Shown here: piece by piece, positions 44,321 to 54,533 of the stretch
How positions within the stretch are numbered: position 1 is the stretch's first letter
Layout: each line of letters begins with the position of its first letter
Assembly (NCBI GenBank): GCA_023512835.1
Contig: JAKCVP010000385.1
Coordinates: forward strand, 1 to 64,000
DNA from: Taxillus chinensis
Taxonomy: Eukaryota; Streptophyta; Magnoliopsida; Santalales; Loranthaceae
Length of the DNA: 64,000 nt
Direction: 5' to 3'
Program-made: the position numbers and the translations under genes
Notes under the pieces: model-generated
What the model was told of the DNA's origin: nothing
The model's database searches: none
Seen by the model: the letters and a program-made list of their open reading frames with translations, nothing else

Positions 44321-44805
44321 CCTACTATCCTATCTACTATACTAACTAGGTCTAGGCGTAGATTAAGGGGTATATAGACTTTATAATTAAAGATAGGCGC
44401 CTTAAAAGTAAAATATATCTATTTATAAGCGCGTAAGAGTACTACTAGATTTTAGTATAAGTTTACGCTAAGAGGGTCTATACTGTCTATAGGGAGGTGC
44501 TCGATAAGGGGTGCCTGTTACTGCGTCCCGCCTGTCCGTTGTTAAGTTCCCCCGTAGAAGTACAAACTGCACTGGGTGTTAGATTGAGGGATATCGGCGG
44601 GAACACAAGCCACGTGGTCATTGCGCCCGCTCAACACATGTAGTTACCCTGTCATGTGCTTAGCGCCGGTCTTACCTCCGCTGTTGCTGGAAAGATTCCT
44701 TCAACAACATAACATTTTCATACGCCAGGTAAGGGCAGGGACCTACGAAGCAACCCCCACAGACAATCGCTAATATCTTCAGCGCACTCTCTTTGCTTCG
44801 GACTC
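44321..44805. promoter_or_regulatory. RIP remnant then upstream region of ECM16
   Basis: Up to about 44,500 the sequence is TA-rich like the block. From about 44,510 composition turns normal, and about 300 bp remain before the ATG at 44806, including an AT-poor segment and CACGTGGTC at about 44611. This short interval must hold the ECM16 promoter. Confidence 0.5.
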
Positions 44806-47800
44806 ATGCCTCCGAAGTTTGTACCACGTGTTCGCAAACAGAAGGCGAAACGGGAAGAGACCGCTTCACGACAGCGTGCGACAGCGGCACTCCAGATCGC
44901 ACAAAAAGGAGACAATGAGACTAAAGGCAAACGTGAAGCCAGAAAGCAGAAGCTACGACAAGAGATAGAAGCTCAGCGATTTTTGACATCGCGTATCAGC
45001 TCCAACAAGCGCAAGCGACTTGAAAAATATGTTGAGGGCAAAGTCAGGAAAGAGGAGAATGCTGATCTGATGAGAAAGCTGGCTGAAGAGCATCAGAACG
45101 TTGATACGAGCTTGCTGAAGAGCTCGAGAAAGCTTGGACGTTCCACGGAGTATCGCACCGAGGCTGCAGGCCGGGCATTGAGAGAAGAGCGCGCAGGCCT
45201 GACACTTGCAAACGGCAGCGCTCTGTATCGATGTGATCGACCGACAAGCCAGCTTGTGATTAATGCGGAAGACGACACGGACGTCTCAAGCACAAATGAT
45301 GGTACGGTATCACCGCGATACGCCTCGACGCTAGTAATAGGCACCACAGGGGCACTGTCCCAGCCAGCCTTTGGCGTAGGCTTGAGGAAGCCTCTTGAGC
45401 TCGACGGATCCGGGCAGCCTATTATAAGGTCGAGGCAGAGAAAGAAACGCAAACTTGACACAAGTAGCACCCTTAGGGGGGACGAATGGAGCGGGTTCAG
45501 CGATGGGGATGAAGCTGTGTCTCTAGGCAAGAGTGACAGCAGCGTAGCAGCAGATGACTCCTCAGATGCAAATCTTACTAACGCAACCGACTCACCGTCA
45601 TCTCAAGAGGATGAGAGTATCGACGGCACTCGTGACGGGTGTGAGGCTGATGAAAGCAACAAGGACCCCTCGGCCTACATGGATGCTGTACGAGCTTCGA
45701 CCGAGGCTCGTATGGGACGAAAATCCGCTTTTGAGCTCTTCGCATCGCAAGCTCGCAACACAGCAATGGACTTTACGCCCGCCAATGTCATTCCAGCAGT
45801 GGAAATGCCTAACACAGTGCACACTCAAGTGTACAGAAACAAGACATGCCGCATCGGTCTCCCGCTAATACCAGTAGAGAAGCAAGTTCATAGCGTGCTT
45901 GTTGAAAGAATACCACAAGTGCAGGAAAGCCGATCAAAATTGCCGATTGTGGCAGCCGAACAGCCTATCATGGAAGCGGTAAGAAACAACAACATCATAA
46001 TTGTCGACGGCGAGACTGGCAGTGGTAAAACGACACAGGTGCCTCAATTCCTGTTCGAGGCAGGGTTCGCAAATCGCTCAGGCCCCACTCCTGGAATGAT
46101 CGGAGTGACACAGCCGCGGCGAGTTGCCGCTGTTAGCATGGCAGAGCGCGTTGCATTCGAATTGGGTGATGTAGACCGCAAGGTGTCGTATCAGATCAGA
46201 TTTGATGGAACGGTGAGCAACAGAACTGCCATCAAATTCATGACTGATGGTGTACTCCTGCGCGAAGTTGCGCAGGACTTCATGCTCAGGAAGTACTCTG
46301 CCTTGGTGATCGACGAGGCTCACGAACGAAGCATAAATACTGACATCCTCATTGGAATGCTCACTCGCATTGTGGACAAGCGCGAGGAGTACGCCGCGAA
46401 AAAGGGCAGCGAACACAAGCCTTTGAAGCTCATCATCATGTCTGCAACGTTGCGAGTCCACGATTTCACTTCCAATCGAACCCTTTTCAAGCAAAGAGTT
46501 CCACCTGTTATACGTGCTGAGGGCAGAACGCACGAAGTAACCGTGCATTGGGCACGTCAAACACAACGAGACTATGTTAACGAAGCGTTCAACAAAGTAA
46601 GCAAAGGTCATAGGAAGCTACCACCGGGTGGCATCCTAGTCTTCCTCACTGGACAAAACGAGATCGCGGAGTTAGACGGCAAGCTACGCAAGGCCCTAAG
46701 GTGCACAAATGCGACGAATACGAGCAAGCCCTCAGTAACAGTCTTGGCTCGCACGCCAACGACAGAGGCTAAGGACTTCAATATCACGAGGCACTTTCAA
46801 AGCAAGGCAGATGCTGGCCACGATACTGATGTTGAGATTCGCGGTTTCGACAGCTCAGAAGAAGAAAAGGAGTTCGAGATTGACGATGGTAATATGGCTC
46901 AGGATCTAGATGCTCACATCCTCTGTCTCCACTCGAAGATGAATCAGCAAGATCAGATGCGCGTATTCGAGCCTGTCCCGCAGGGATCGCGTGCCATTGT
47001 TCTCGCGACCAATATCGCTGAAACGAGTCTGACAATACCTGGAATTCGATACGTCTTCGATTGTGGGCGTGTTAAGGAGAGAAATTTTGACAAGCAGTCT
47101 GGCGTGCAGAGCTTTGACATTGCTTGGATCAGCAAAGCTGCTGCGCAGCAACGCAAAGGACGCGCTGGTCGTACCGGACCTGGCCATTGCTACCGTTTGT
47201 ATTCATCCGCTGTCTACGAGCGCGATTTCGCCGACTTCTCAGCGCCTGAGATAACGCGGGCCCCCCTTGAAGACGTCGTTCTCAAGCTCAAGAGCATGGG
47301 CGTCCCCAAAGTGGAGAAATTCCCATTCCCCACTCCACCGGACAGCGAAACATTGCTCAAAGCGGAGAAGCTCTTGGAGTTTATCGGTGCTTTGAAAGAC
47401 GGCAGTGTGACTCCCATGGGCCACAGAATTTCCAATTATCCACTGTCGCCAAGGCTTGCGCGAATCATTATATTGTCTCATCAGTATGACTGCTTGGACC
47501 ACGCCCTTGCTCTAGTCGCCGCGTTGAGCGTGCAGGAAATGTTTGTGACCGAAGCCCAATTGCAATTGACTGGCGTGGGTCACGAAAGAGAGGACCCAGG
47601 TGACGCGGAACAAAAAGCACTACTCAGAAGAGATTACAAAAAGTTTCATCGCAGCACCGCCAGCCTAGATCCTTACTGTGATGCTCTCAAGCTCTACGAA
47701 GTATTCCGGAACTTTGTCGAGGGTCAGTCACGTGACTCTCGCTTTGTTCGAGTCAAAGCTCTTCAAGAAGCGCTTCAACTACGCAACCAGCTCTCAGCTA

Positions 47801-48459
47801 TTGTAGCGAACAGCGAGCCAGGAAGTACGCAAGTCGTGGCAGACTCGACGCAGGTACCTCGGGCATCTTCGAGCGCCATGAAGAAGTTACGTTATCTCGT
47901 AGCAGCTGGCTACATTGATCAAGTAGCAGTCAAAGCAGAAAACGCCCAAAGAGCTCCTCAAGGCGCCGTAAATGTGCCGTACATGACGCTGTTTCCATCA
48001 TATGATGAAGCAGATCTGCACGAACGCATGCGAGCTGAAGACAAGCAGGGCCAGCGGCGACTTAGCGAGGAACGATTCGTCTACATCCACCCTTCGTCTG
48101 TTCTTGCTCATGTGCACGACGTGGAGAAACTGCCGAAATACATTATCTATTCACACCTCTCGCGAGCACTTCCATCAAATATCGCCGGCCCTTCCAGGTC
48201 TCGAACTCGGATGCACCCTCTGACACCCATCACGGCAGAACAGATTATCTCTCTGGCGGAAGGCACACCGCTGATCGAGCACAGCCATCCCATCGGTCGG
48301 ATCGAAACGCTAGAGCGATTCGGTGGCCATGAAAGGCGGAGGTGCCAAGTTGTCCCTTTTCTCAAAGGCCCTGCAGGCAGCGTTGGGTGGCCGCTCGCAT
48401 CGGCAACGACCGTAGTGCAGAAGCGAATTGCGGGAAAAGGCTGGGTCACCGAGCAGTGA
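44806..48459 (+). CDS. ECM16: DEAH-box RNA helicase for rRNA processing (ECM16/DHR1, DHX37-like)
   Basis: A single intronless frame of 1217 residues starting MPPKFVPRVRKQKAKREE. A basic, charged N-terminal region (1-370, with KKRKL) precedes the helicase core: motif I GETGSGKT (402-409), Ia TQPRRVAA, II DEAH (503-506), III SAT, V NIAETSLTIPGI and VI QRKGRAGRTGPG, then the winged-helix, ratchet and OB-fold C-terminal domains. An acidic insert (EEEKEFEIDDG) splits the second RecA domain, as in Dhr1. Yeast Ecm16/Dhr1 unwinds the U3 snoRNA from pre-18S rRNA in the nucleolus with Utp14. Length is close to the yeast protein (1267). The gene is intact and unmutated although it lies alone between two RIP blocks, as expected of an essential gene. 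Confidence 0.95.
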   Translation: MPPKFVPRVRKQKAKREETASRQRATAALQIAQKGDNETKGKREARKQKLRQEIEAQRFLTSRISSNKRKRLEKYVEGKVRKEENADLMRKLAEEHQNVDTSLLKSSRKLGRSTEYRTEAAGRALREERAGLTLANGSALYRCDRPTSQLVINAEDDTDVSSTNDGTVSPRYASTLVIGTTGALSQPAFGVGLRKPLELDGSGQPIIRSRQRKKRKLDTSSTLRGDEWSGFSDGDEAVSLGKSDSSVAADDSSDANLTNATDSPSSQEDESIDGTRDGCEADESNKDPSAYMDAVRASTEARMGRKSAFELFASQARNTAMDFTPANVIPAVEMPNTVHTQVYRNKTCRIGLPLIPVEKQVHSVLVERIPQVQESRSKLPIVAAEQPIMEAVRNNNIIIVDGETGSGKTTQVPQFLFEAGFANRSGPTPGMIGVTQPRRVAAVSMAERVAFELGDVDRKVSYQIRFDGTVSNRTAIKFMTDGVLLREVAQDFMLRKYSALVIDEAHERSINTDILIGMLTRIVDKREEYAAKKGSEHKPLKLIIMSATLRVHDFTSNRTLFKQRVPPVIRAEGRTHEVTVHWARQTQRDYVNEAFNKVSKGHRKLPPGGILVFLTGQNEIAELDGKLRKALRCTNATNTSKPSVTVLARTPTTEAKDFNITRHFQSKADAGHDTDVEIRGFDSSEEEKEFEIDDGNMAQDLDAHILCLHSKMNQQDQMRVFEPVPQGSRAIVLATNIAETSLTIPGIRYVFDCGRVKERNFDKQSGVQSFDIAWISKAAAQQRKGRAGRTGPGHCYRLYSSAVYERDFADFSAPEITRAPLEDVVLKLKSMGVPKVEKFPFPTPPDSETLLKAEKLLEFIGALKDGSVTPMGHRISNYPLSPRLARIIILSHQYDCLDHALALVAALSVQEMFVTEAQLQLTGVGHEREDPGDAEQKALLRRDYKKFHRSTASLDPYCDALKLYEVFRNFVEGQSRDSRFVRVKALQEALQLRNQLSAIVANSEPGSTQVVADSTQVPRASSSAMKKLRYLVAAGYIDQVAVKAENAQRAPQGAVNVPYMTLFPSYDEADLHERMRAEDKQGQRRLSEERFVYIHPSSVLAHVHDVEKLPKYIIYSHLSRALPSNIAGPSRSRTRMHPLTPITAEQIISLAEGTPLIEHSHPIGRIETLERFGGHERRRCQVVPFLKGPAGSVGWPLASATTVVQKRIAGKGWVTEQ

Positions 48460-48762
48460 TGGAATGAGGGAGCAGTAAGGCTTTACACTTGCCTGGGCAG
48501 ACAGTAGGCACCGTCGATCAGTATATCTGTTTCGGAGATTACAATATGAATAGTAGCACGGCAGGGCACACTTAGGCACAGTTGCTTAGGCAGAAGAGAG
48601 TTGCACTATCTACGTTCAAATGAAACGCCCCTGTTGTCTACTGACAAGGTGTCGATTTACTTGTTGTGTCAACATGAAATCTGACAGTCCCGTGTTGAAA
48701 TGTGTGCGATAACGGTCTATATACAATCGCACGTGACTGGTGCCGCGTCCGTTAGCTCCTAA
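48460..48762. other. 3' flank of ECM16, normal composition
   Basis: About 300 bp of non-RIP DNA; the block border lies near 48,763. No gene was recognised. Confidence 0.5.
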
Positions 48763-49110
48763 TATTGAATTATAGATAATAATTGAATAAATATACATAT
48801 CTAATTGACTAAAGGAGTAAGTATATATAAGATGTATATAGTCACTATACGCCTATCAGCAAGGACTAGCCCGAAAAGGGCTAAATCACATACTATGCAG
48901 CTAATGACCGCGCATCATGTGATCTCCATGCATCGATATATAACATCACCATGGTGTGACGCAGCCCTATGGGCCCTGCGTTCCCCACACCTTACAGTAT
49001 AATATAGAAGGGAGAGATACTAGAAAAGATATATTAAGCCTATTCAGAAATCTTATATAACAACGGTAGTTACGTAATATTATATAAAATAAATACTCTG
49101 ATTTCTAATA
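48763..49110 (-). mobile_element. LTR family D, copy 4, RIP-mutated and split by an insertion
   Basis: On the minus strand the LTR starts TATTAGAAAT (from TGTTGGAAAT) at 49110, runs through GAATAGGCTTAATAT and TAGTATCTCTCCCTTC to about 48996, then resumes at about 48826 (ACTCCTTTAGTCAATTAGATAT) to CAATA at 48763. About 169 bp are inserted. It marks the left edge of the second AT-rich block. The flanks do not match. Confidence 0.65.
48827..48995. mobile_element. Insertion inside LTR copy 4, possible MITE
   Basis: About 169 bp, largely not RIP-mutated. Its ends carry an imperfect 8-bp inverted repeat (TAAGATGT / ACACCTTA). Inside are a hairpin, TAGCCC-GAAAA-GGGCTA (48867-48883), and the palindrome CACCATGGTG (about 48946-48955). 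Confidence 0.4.
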
Positions 49111-49405
49111 TATCTTCCCTATCTTTTATAGAGTCTATAAAGAGTATAAATTTACCTATAGATCTATTAGTTTATTCTCTATATATATAGTATTATTCCT
49201 AAAATAGAAAAGTATAGTCCTATTACCTTTATAGTTTTTATTTTTTTATAGGTAGGTATTTTAAGTCTACTAGGTAATATTAATTTATCTTTAGAAATTT
49301 TTAAATTTCTAGTAAGATAGATTCTTAGTTAACCTATCTACCTTCTAGTTGTTAGTACTAATATAAAGTACTTATAGACATCCTATAGTTATTTTCGAGC
49401 GGATC
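49111..49405. mobile_element. RIP-degraded sequence, family unclear
   Basis: TA-rich with no recognisable coding or LTR signal. Confidence 0.4.
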
Positions 49406-49763
49406 TGTCAGGACTATACTTACCTTATAGGTAGGAGATGGCCTGCTCATAGCCCCGAGGGCCGGGTAATAGTAAGTTAATAAGGTAACTTATAATTCAA
49501 GGAAGCCTCTCTACGTATAGGGGTTATCGTATAATAACTCTTAGATATAGATTATATATATACGCTATCTATAATAGTATAGGGGGTTATAAGAGTAAGA
49601 AGGATAAAGGTATAGAAGATAAATAATAGATATACCTTTAATAATTAGCTATAAGGTAGTAAATCGTCTCTAAATCTTAGATATAGGTATAAAGGGTAAA
49701 ATAACCCTAATAGAACTCCCCTCTAAGCTTATTTATAATATTTATATTTTCTATTAGTATATC
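49406..49763 (+). mobile_element. LTR of family C, truncated by an insertion of family A
   Basis: Starts TGTCAGGACTATAC, with the nearly unmutated GAGATGGCCTGCTCATAG, and follows the LTR at 50904-51274 in reverse. Its end is replaced by the start of the family A LTR at 49764, so A inserted into it or recombined with it. Confidence 0.65.
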
Positions 49764-50903
49764 TATAAGATAGAGAGGTACGGTGCACCTACGCACCTCC
49801 GACGTACTACCGGTCCTACGTTAATCCGTCCTAAGGTCTAGGTATATATAAAAGGAAAGGATAGAGTATCCCTTTTTTCTTTAATAATAGTTCTATTATT
49901 AATCTACTACCTCTATACTATACTTTTTTTACCTTATAAGCTATCACTTCTAAAAAGGAGTACCTAGATAGAACTAGTATAATACTATTATATTAAGTAC
50001 TAGTAGTATCTAAGATATAAATAGAATAATTATTACTTATATATAAGATACAATTTAAATAAGGAAATAATTCCTAGAGAAAAGATTTTAATAAATCTAA
50101 TAGTTTAAACTAAATAATATAAAAGATTTATAATAAGAGGTTTCTATTCTAAGAAAAAAAGATTAATAATCTTTAAATAAATAAGTCTTTAAGAAGTCCC
50201 TTTAATACTAGTAAAAAAGTAAAAAGTATAAATAATATAAAAAAAGTCCTAGTATTTCTATAATAAAGAAATATTTAAATCTAAGAACTAGATTACTACT
50301 ATAAATAATATTTATAGGAATTTAAAGATTTCTATTACTTTTATAGAAATTTTATTAACCTCTTATCTACTAACTTTCCTATAAAAAAGTCTAAGATCTA
50401 CTATATTTTATAGTATCTAAGGGGGGACGTCTAAGAGGCGTACTAGTAATATAAAAAGGATAATATCCTAGATAGCTAGTTATAGATAAAGTTTATAGAA
50501 TATATTAGATATAGTTAATAATCTAGTAAACTATATATATAAAGCTATTAAATAATTTAATAATACTAGATATTAAAAGGATTAGATAATATAGTCCTTT
50601 ATAACCTTTTTAGACTCTCTAGAGGCTTAACTATATTAGTATTTAGAGAAATATAAAATCTAGTACCTTTTTATTAAACTAAGATTAAAGATCTAAATTA
50701 TAATTACTAATAATTACTAGATCCTAGATACTAAGAAAGAGTTAATCTTACTAGCATTTATATAGAAAGGAACCTAGTCTAATCTAGTAATCTAGAGTTT
50801 TAAGTAATAGATATAAATAACCTATTAATAAGAAGTAACTATATTATTTAAAACGAGTAGTCTAGAAAACTAGACTATAATAGTATTTTAAGGTCTTACT
50901 AAT
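49764..50903 (+). mobile_element. Family A fragment: LTR plus gag-like region
   Basis: The LTR (49764-49946) is followed by about 950 bp that match the internal start of the A copies at 43.7 kb (reverse) and 52.4 kb. It ends abruptly at family C sequence. Many stop codons. Confidence 0.65.
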
Positions 50904-51274
50904 TATTAGGTAGTGTAGAGATACTAATAGAAACACGAATACCATAAGTAGGCTTGAGAGGGAGGTATATTAGGGTTATATTCGTCTTCGTACCCGAATG
51001 TAGGATTTAGAGACGATTTACTACCTTATAGCTAATTATTAGAGGTATATCTACTATTTACTTTTTATACTCTTATCCCTCTTACTCTTATAGCCCCTAT
51101 ACTATTATAGATAAAGTATATATATTATCTATATCTAAGGGTTATTACATAATAACCCCTATATATATAGAGTCTTCCTTAGATAATAAGTTACCTTATC
51201 ACTTTAGCTATTACCCGGCCCTTAGGGCCATAAGCAGGCCATCTCCTACCTATGAGGTGAGCATGGTCCTAACA
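50904..51274 (-). mobile_element. LTR of family C, minus orientation, complete
   Basis: A 371-bp LTR from TGTTAGGACCATGC (51274) to CTACCTAATA (50904). The outer 70 bases at the right (CCCGGCCCTTAGGGCC...GGTGAGCATGG) are almost free of RIP changes. Confidence 0.7.
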
Positions 51275-52247
51275 TTCTCTATAGCTTAATAACCTATCGA
51301 TTCTACCTTAAAAATATTATAAAGGTTTATTTATTTACCTACCTTATTACTAACCAAAATCAGGTAATTTAGCTTAGTTATAATATAGTAAATATTTACC
51401 TTATTAAGTCTTTATAATAGGATAAGATTTATTATAAAATTAGGGATATAATATACGTCCTTTAAGGTAAACTCTTTAAATAATCTATTTATAAATTAAA
51501 TCTTAGTATCTACTACTATTATAATATTAATAGTCTTATTTCTATAATAGAGTTTCTTATAGACTAGTTAGTAGTTAAAAAAATAATTCTAGTCTATAAG
51601 AGTGTTATTAACTATATAGACTTTAGTACTACTATTAAGAATAATATAGTAGAATAGTAGTAGTTCTAGACTAATATATCTAGTATAGATAGTATAAATA
51701 GGATAAATAGTAGTTGTATAAGTTACTTTATAATTCTTAAAATCGTTATTATCGCTATTCTTCTCTTTATTATACTATTTCTACTTATTAATAGTATTCT
51801 AAATAGTAGTATTAAGTTAGGGATCTACCTTATATTTCTTTATAATCTTATTTTTAGTATCTATAAAGGGCTTTTAATTTTTAGGGTAGTATAGTACTTA
51901 ATTATTTAAGTGTTAATAGTATACCTATCGATAAGTATTACTATAACTATAAGGCTTATAATTAGTAGATTATCTATACCTATTACCTAGTTAGCTATAC
52001 TATACTAAAGATATATTTATAGTACTAATATACTTTTTATCCTTAATAATAATAAACTTTCCTTTTTTAGGTACGTTTAAATTCATTTATTAAGGAAATA
52101 GGTACTCTAGAGTTTAAGAGTATCCTTTATAGAGAAGTATAGATATAATTTATTCTTAATCTCGAATTTATCTCTATATATAAGATTAGGATAAAATAGT
52201 TTAATTAAACTTAAAAACTAGATTACTATATTTATTTCTAAATATAT
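51275..52247 (-). mobile_element. RIP-degraded internal retroelement sequence, probably family C
   Basis: On the minus strand a zinc-knuckle-like remnant (about 51,950) and a possible protease segment (about 51,600) can be traced through many stops. The assignment to a Copia-type element is tentative. Confidence 0.4.
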
Positions 52248-54170
52248 TGTAAGAGGGAGAGGTGCGGTGTACCTGCGTACCTCCGACGCACCACCGGTAC
52301 TACGTTTATCCGCCCGTACTAGGTATATATAGGAAGAAGGGGATAGAGTATTCCTCTTTTCTTCTTAAGTAATAGCTCTATTACTACTCTACTATCTCTA
52401 TACTACGCCCTCTTTATCTCTATCTTATAAACTATTACTTCTTAAAAAGAAGTACCTAGATAGAAATAGTATAATACTATTATATTACTAGCTAATTATA
52501 TCTAATACTTAAGTAGAGTATCTACTCCGCGTACTTAAGATATATATAGAATAAGGAGATAATACCTAAGATAAAGACTCTAGTAGATCTAAAGAATAGA
52601 GCTAGATAATAAGAAAGAATCTATAATAAGAGGTCCTTATACTATAATAAGAAATCGATAATCTTTATATAGATAAGTTACTAGCTAATCTATTCTAAGT
52701 TAATAAGTAGATAAATAATATAAATAGTCTTAGTAAGATACTAGTATTTCTATAATAGTAGAATATTAAAATCTAGAAGCTAGATAACTACTATTATTAA
52801 TCTTTATTAGAATTTAAGGATTTCTACTATTTATATAAGAATACTTTTAGTCTCGCCTTTAATAATTTCTCTATAGAAAAGTAAAAAATCTACTATACCC
52901 TTTAGTACCTAAGAAGAGATATTTAGAAGGCCTACTAATAATATAGAAAAGATAATAGTATAAGTAATTAGTCCTAGATAAAGTCTATAGAATATATACT
53001 CGATATAGTTAATAATCTAGTAAACTATATATACGAAGTAGTAAATTAATTTAATAGTACTAGATAAAGAAGAGACTAGATAACTTAATCTTTTATAATA
53101 TATCTAGATTCTTTAAAAGCCTAGTTACTATAGTATTTAGAGAAATATCGAATTTAATATCTTTTTTCTAAATTATAGTTAGAAATCTAAATTACTATTA
53201 TTAATAATTACTAGATTCTAAATACTTAGAAAGGATTAATCTTACTAATATCTATTCTAGAAAGGAACCTAGCCTAATCTAGTAGATTAGAGTTTTAAGT
53301 ATTAGATAGAAGTAGCTTATAAATAGGGAGTACCTATATTATATATAAAGAGTAGTTAGAAAGACTAGACTATAGTATTACTCTAAGGGCTCTAACGATT
53401 CTCCCTATATCTAGAAAGAGGGAGAGGTACCTCTCTAAGGCGAGAGAATAGGAGAGAAGAAGGAGGTTTTATATACTTTTACTACTAATAACTAGAGTAT
53501 ATAGTAAAGAGCTATCCTACCTAAGTCTCTTAGTATTAAGGTAAGTCCTAGAATAGGGGAAAAGAAAGACTCTTATAATAGGCTCGACTATTATAAGAAA
53601 AACTATAGTAAAGGGTAATACCTATAGTATCTAAGTACTAAGTATAATATATAAAGGCTACGTATATAATCTAAAGGTAATAGATAATATAGAATAAGAA
53701 GTAATAGTAGTATTTAATATAGAGATAGAAGTAAATATTATTAGCTAGCGACTTATAGTATAACTTTTTCTAGAAAAAGAGGGTAGCTAATTATTATAAA
53801 TCTAATAGATAGATAGATAAAAGTATAGTATATATAGAAAATATATATTATAGCTATATATTACTAACGACTTAGGTTTCAAGAGAATAACTATAAACCT
53901 ATTTTTTAGTATCGATAGCTCTAGTATAGAGGTAATACTAAGAAATATATTTAGATAGAACGAGTTAATATAACTTAATCTAGGAGTATAAATAATTTTA
54001 TAGAGTATTATAAGTAAGAACGAGATTAAGCTAGTTAAGCTAGATACTCTATAGAATAAAGAAAATAATATTATATTCCTAGATATAATCTATATAGATC
54101 TCTTAAAACTACTAGAACTAGATAATAGTAGTATAAAAGAAATATAAAAGCTAATTAGGTTCTCTAATAT
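52248..54170 (+). mobile_element. Family A copy, LTR plus gag/protease part, interrupted by family B
   Basis: The LTR at 52248-52437 (190 bp) is collinear with 43739-43928. The internal region matches the 43.7-41.9 kb stretch of the full copy in reverse. The element stops at 54170, where the family B LTR starts, so B appears nested in A. Confidence 0.75.
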
Positions 54171-54533
54171 TGTGGTGATGTGGCCTGTACATGCGCGAAC
54201 CGCAGGTTGATTGGACGGACAGGTGACCTAATCCGGTTGTTTCTTTTGTTTAGTTGGTATTCTTTTTAGACGCTCGTTATATACTTTTCCTATATACTCT
54301 ATACTAAACGAGGCCTATTAGAATATACGATACTTTAGGTATATATATAGTTCGAGTATCTTCGGATATTCTTATAATTTAGTAATAGTTATACCCTTAA
54401 TCTATTTATCTACTATACTTATATAATTCGCTATATTAAGTTACTACCGCTACCTATAAGAGAACCGTATATATTAAGTCCTTACTATTACTATACTAAT
54501 ATATATCCCGTATTTAATTCGCCCTATCTAACA
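54171..54533 (+). mobile_element. LTR of family B, plus orientation
   Basis: A 363-bp LTR, TGTGGTGATGTGGCC...CTATCTAACA, homologous to 36090-36453. The first 90 bases are unmutated; the rest is RIP-changed. Confidence 0.8.
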
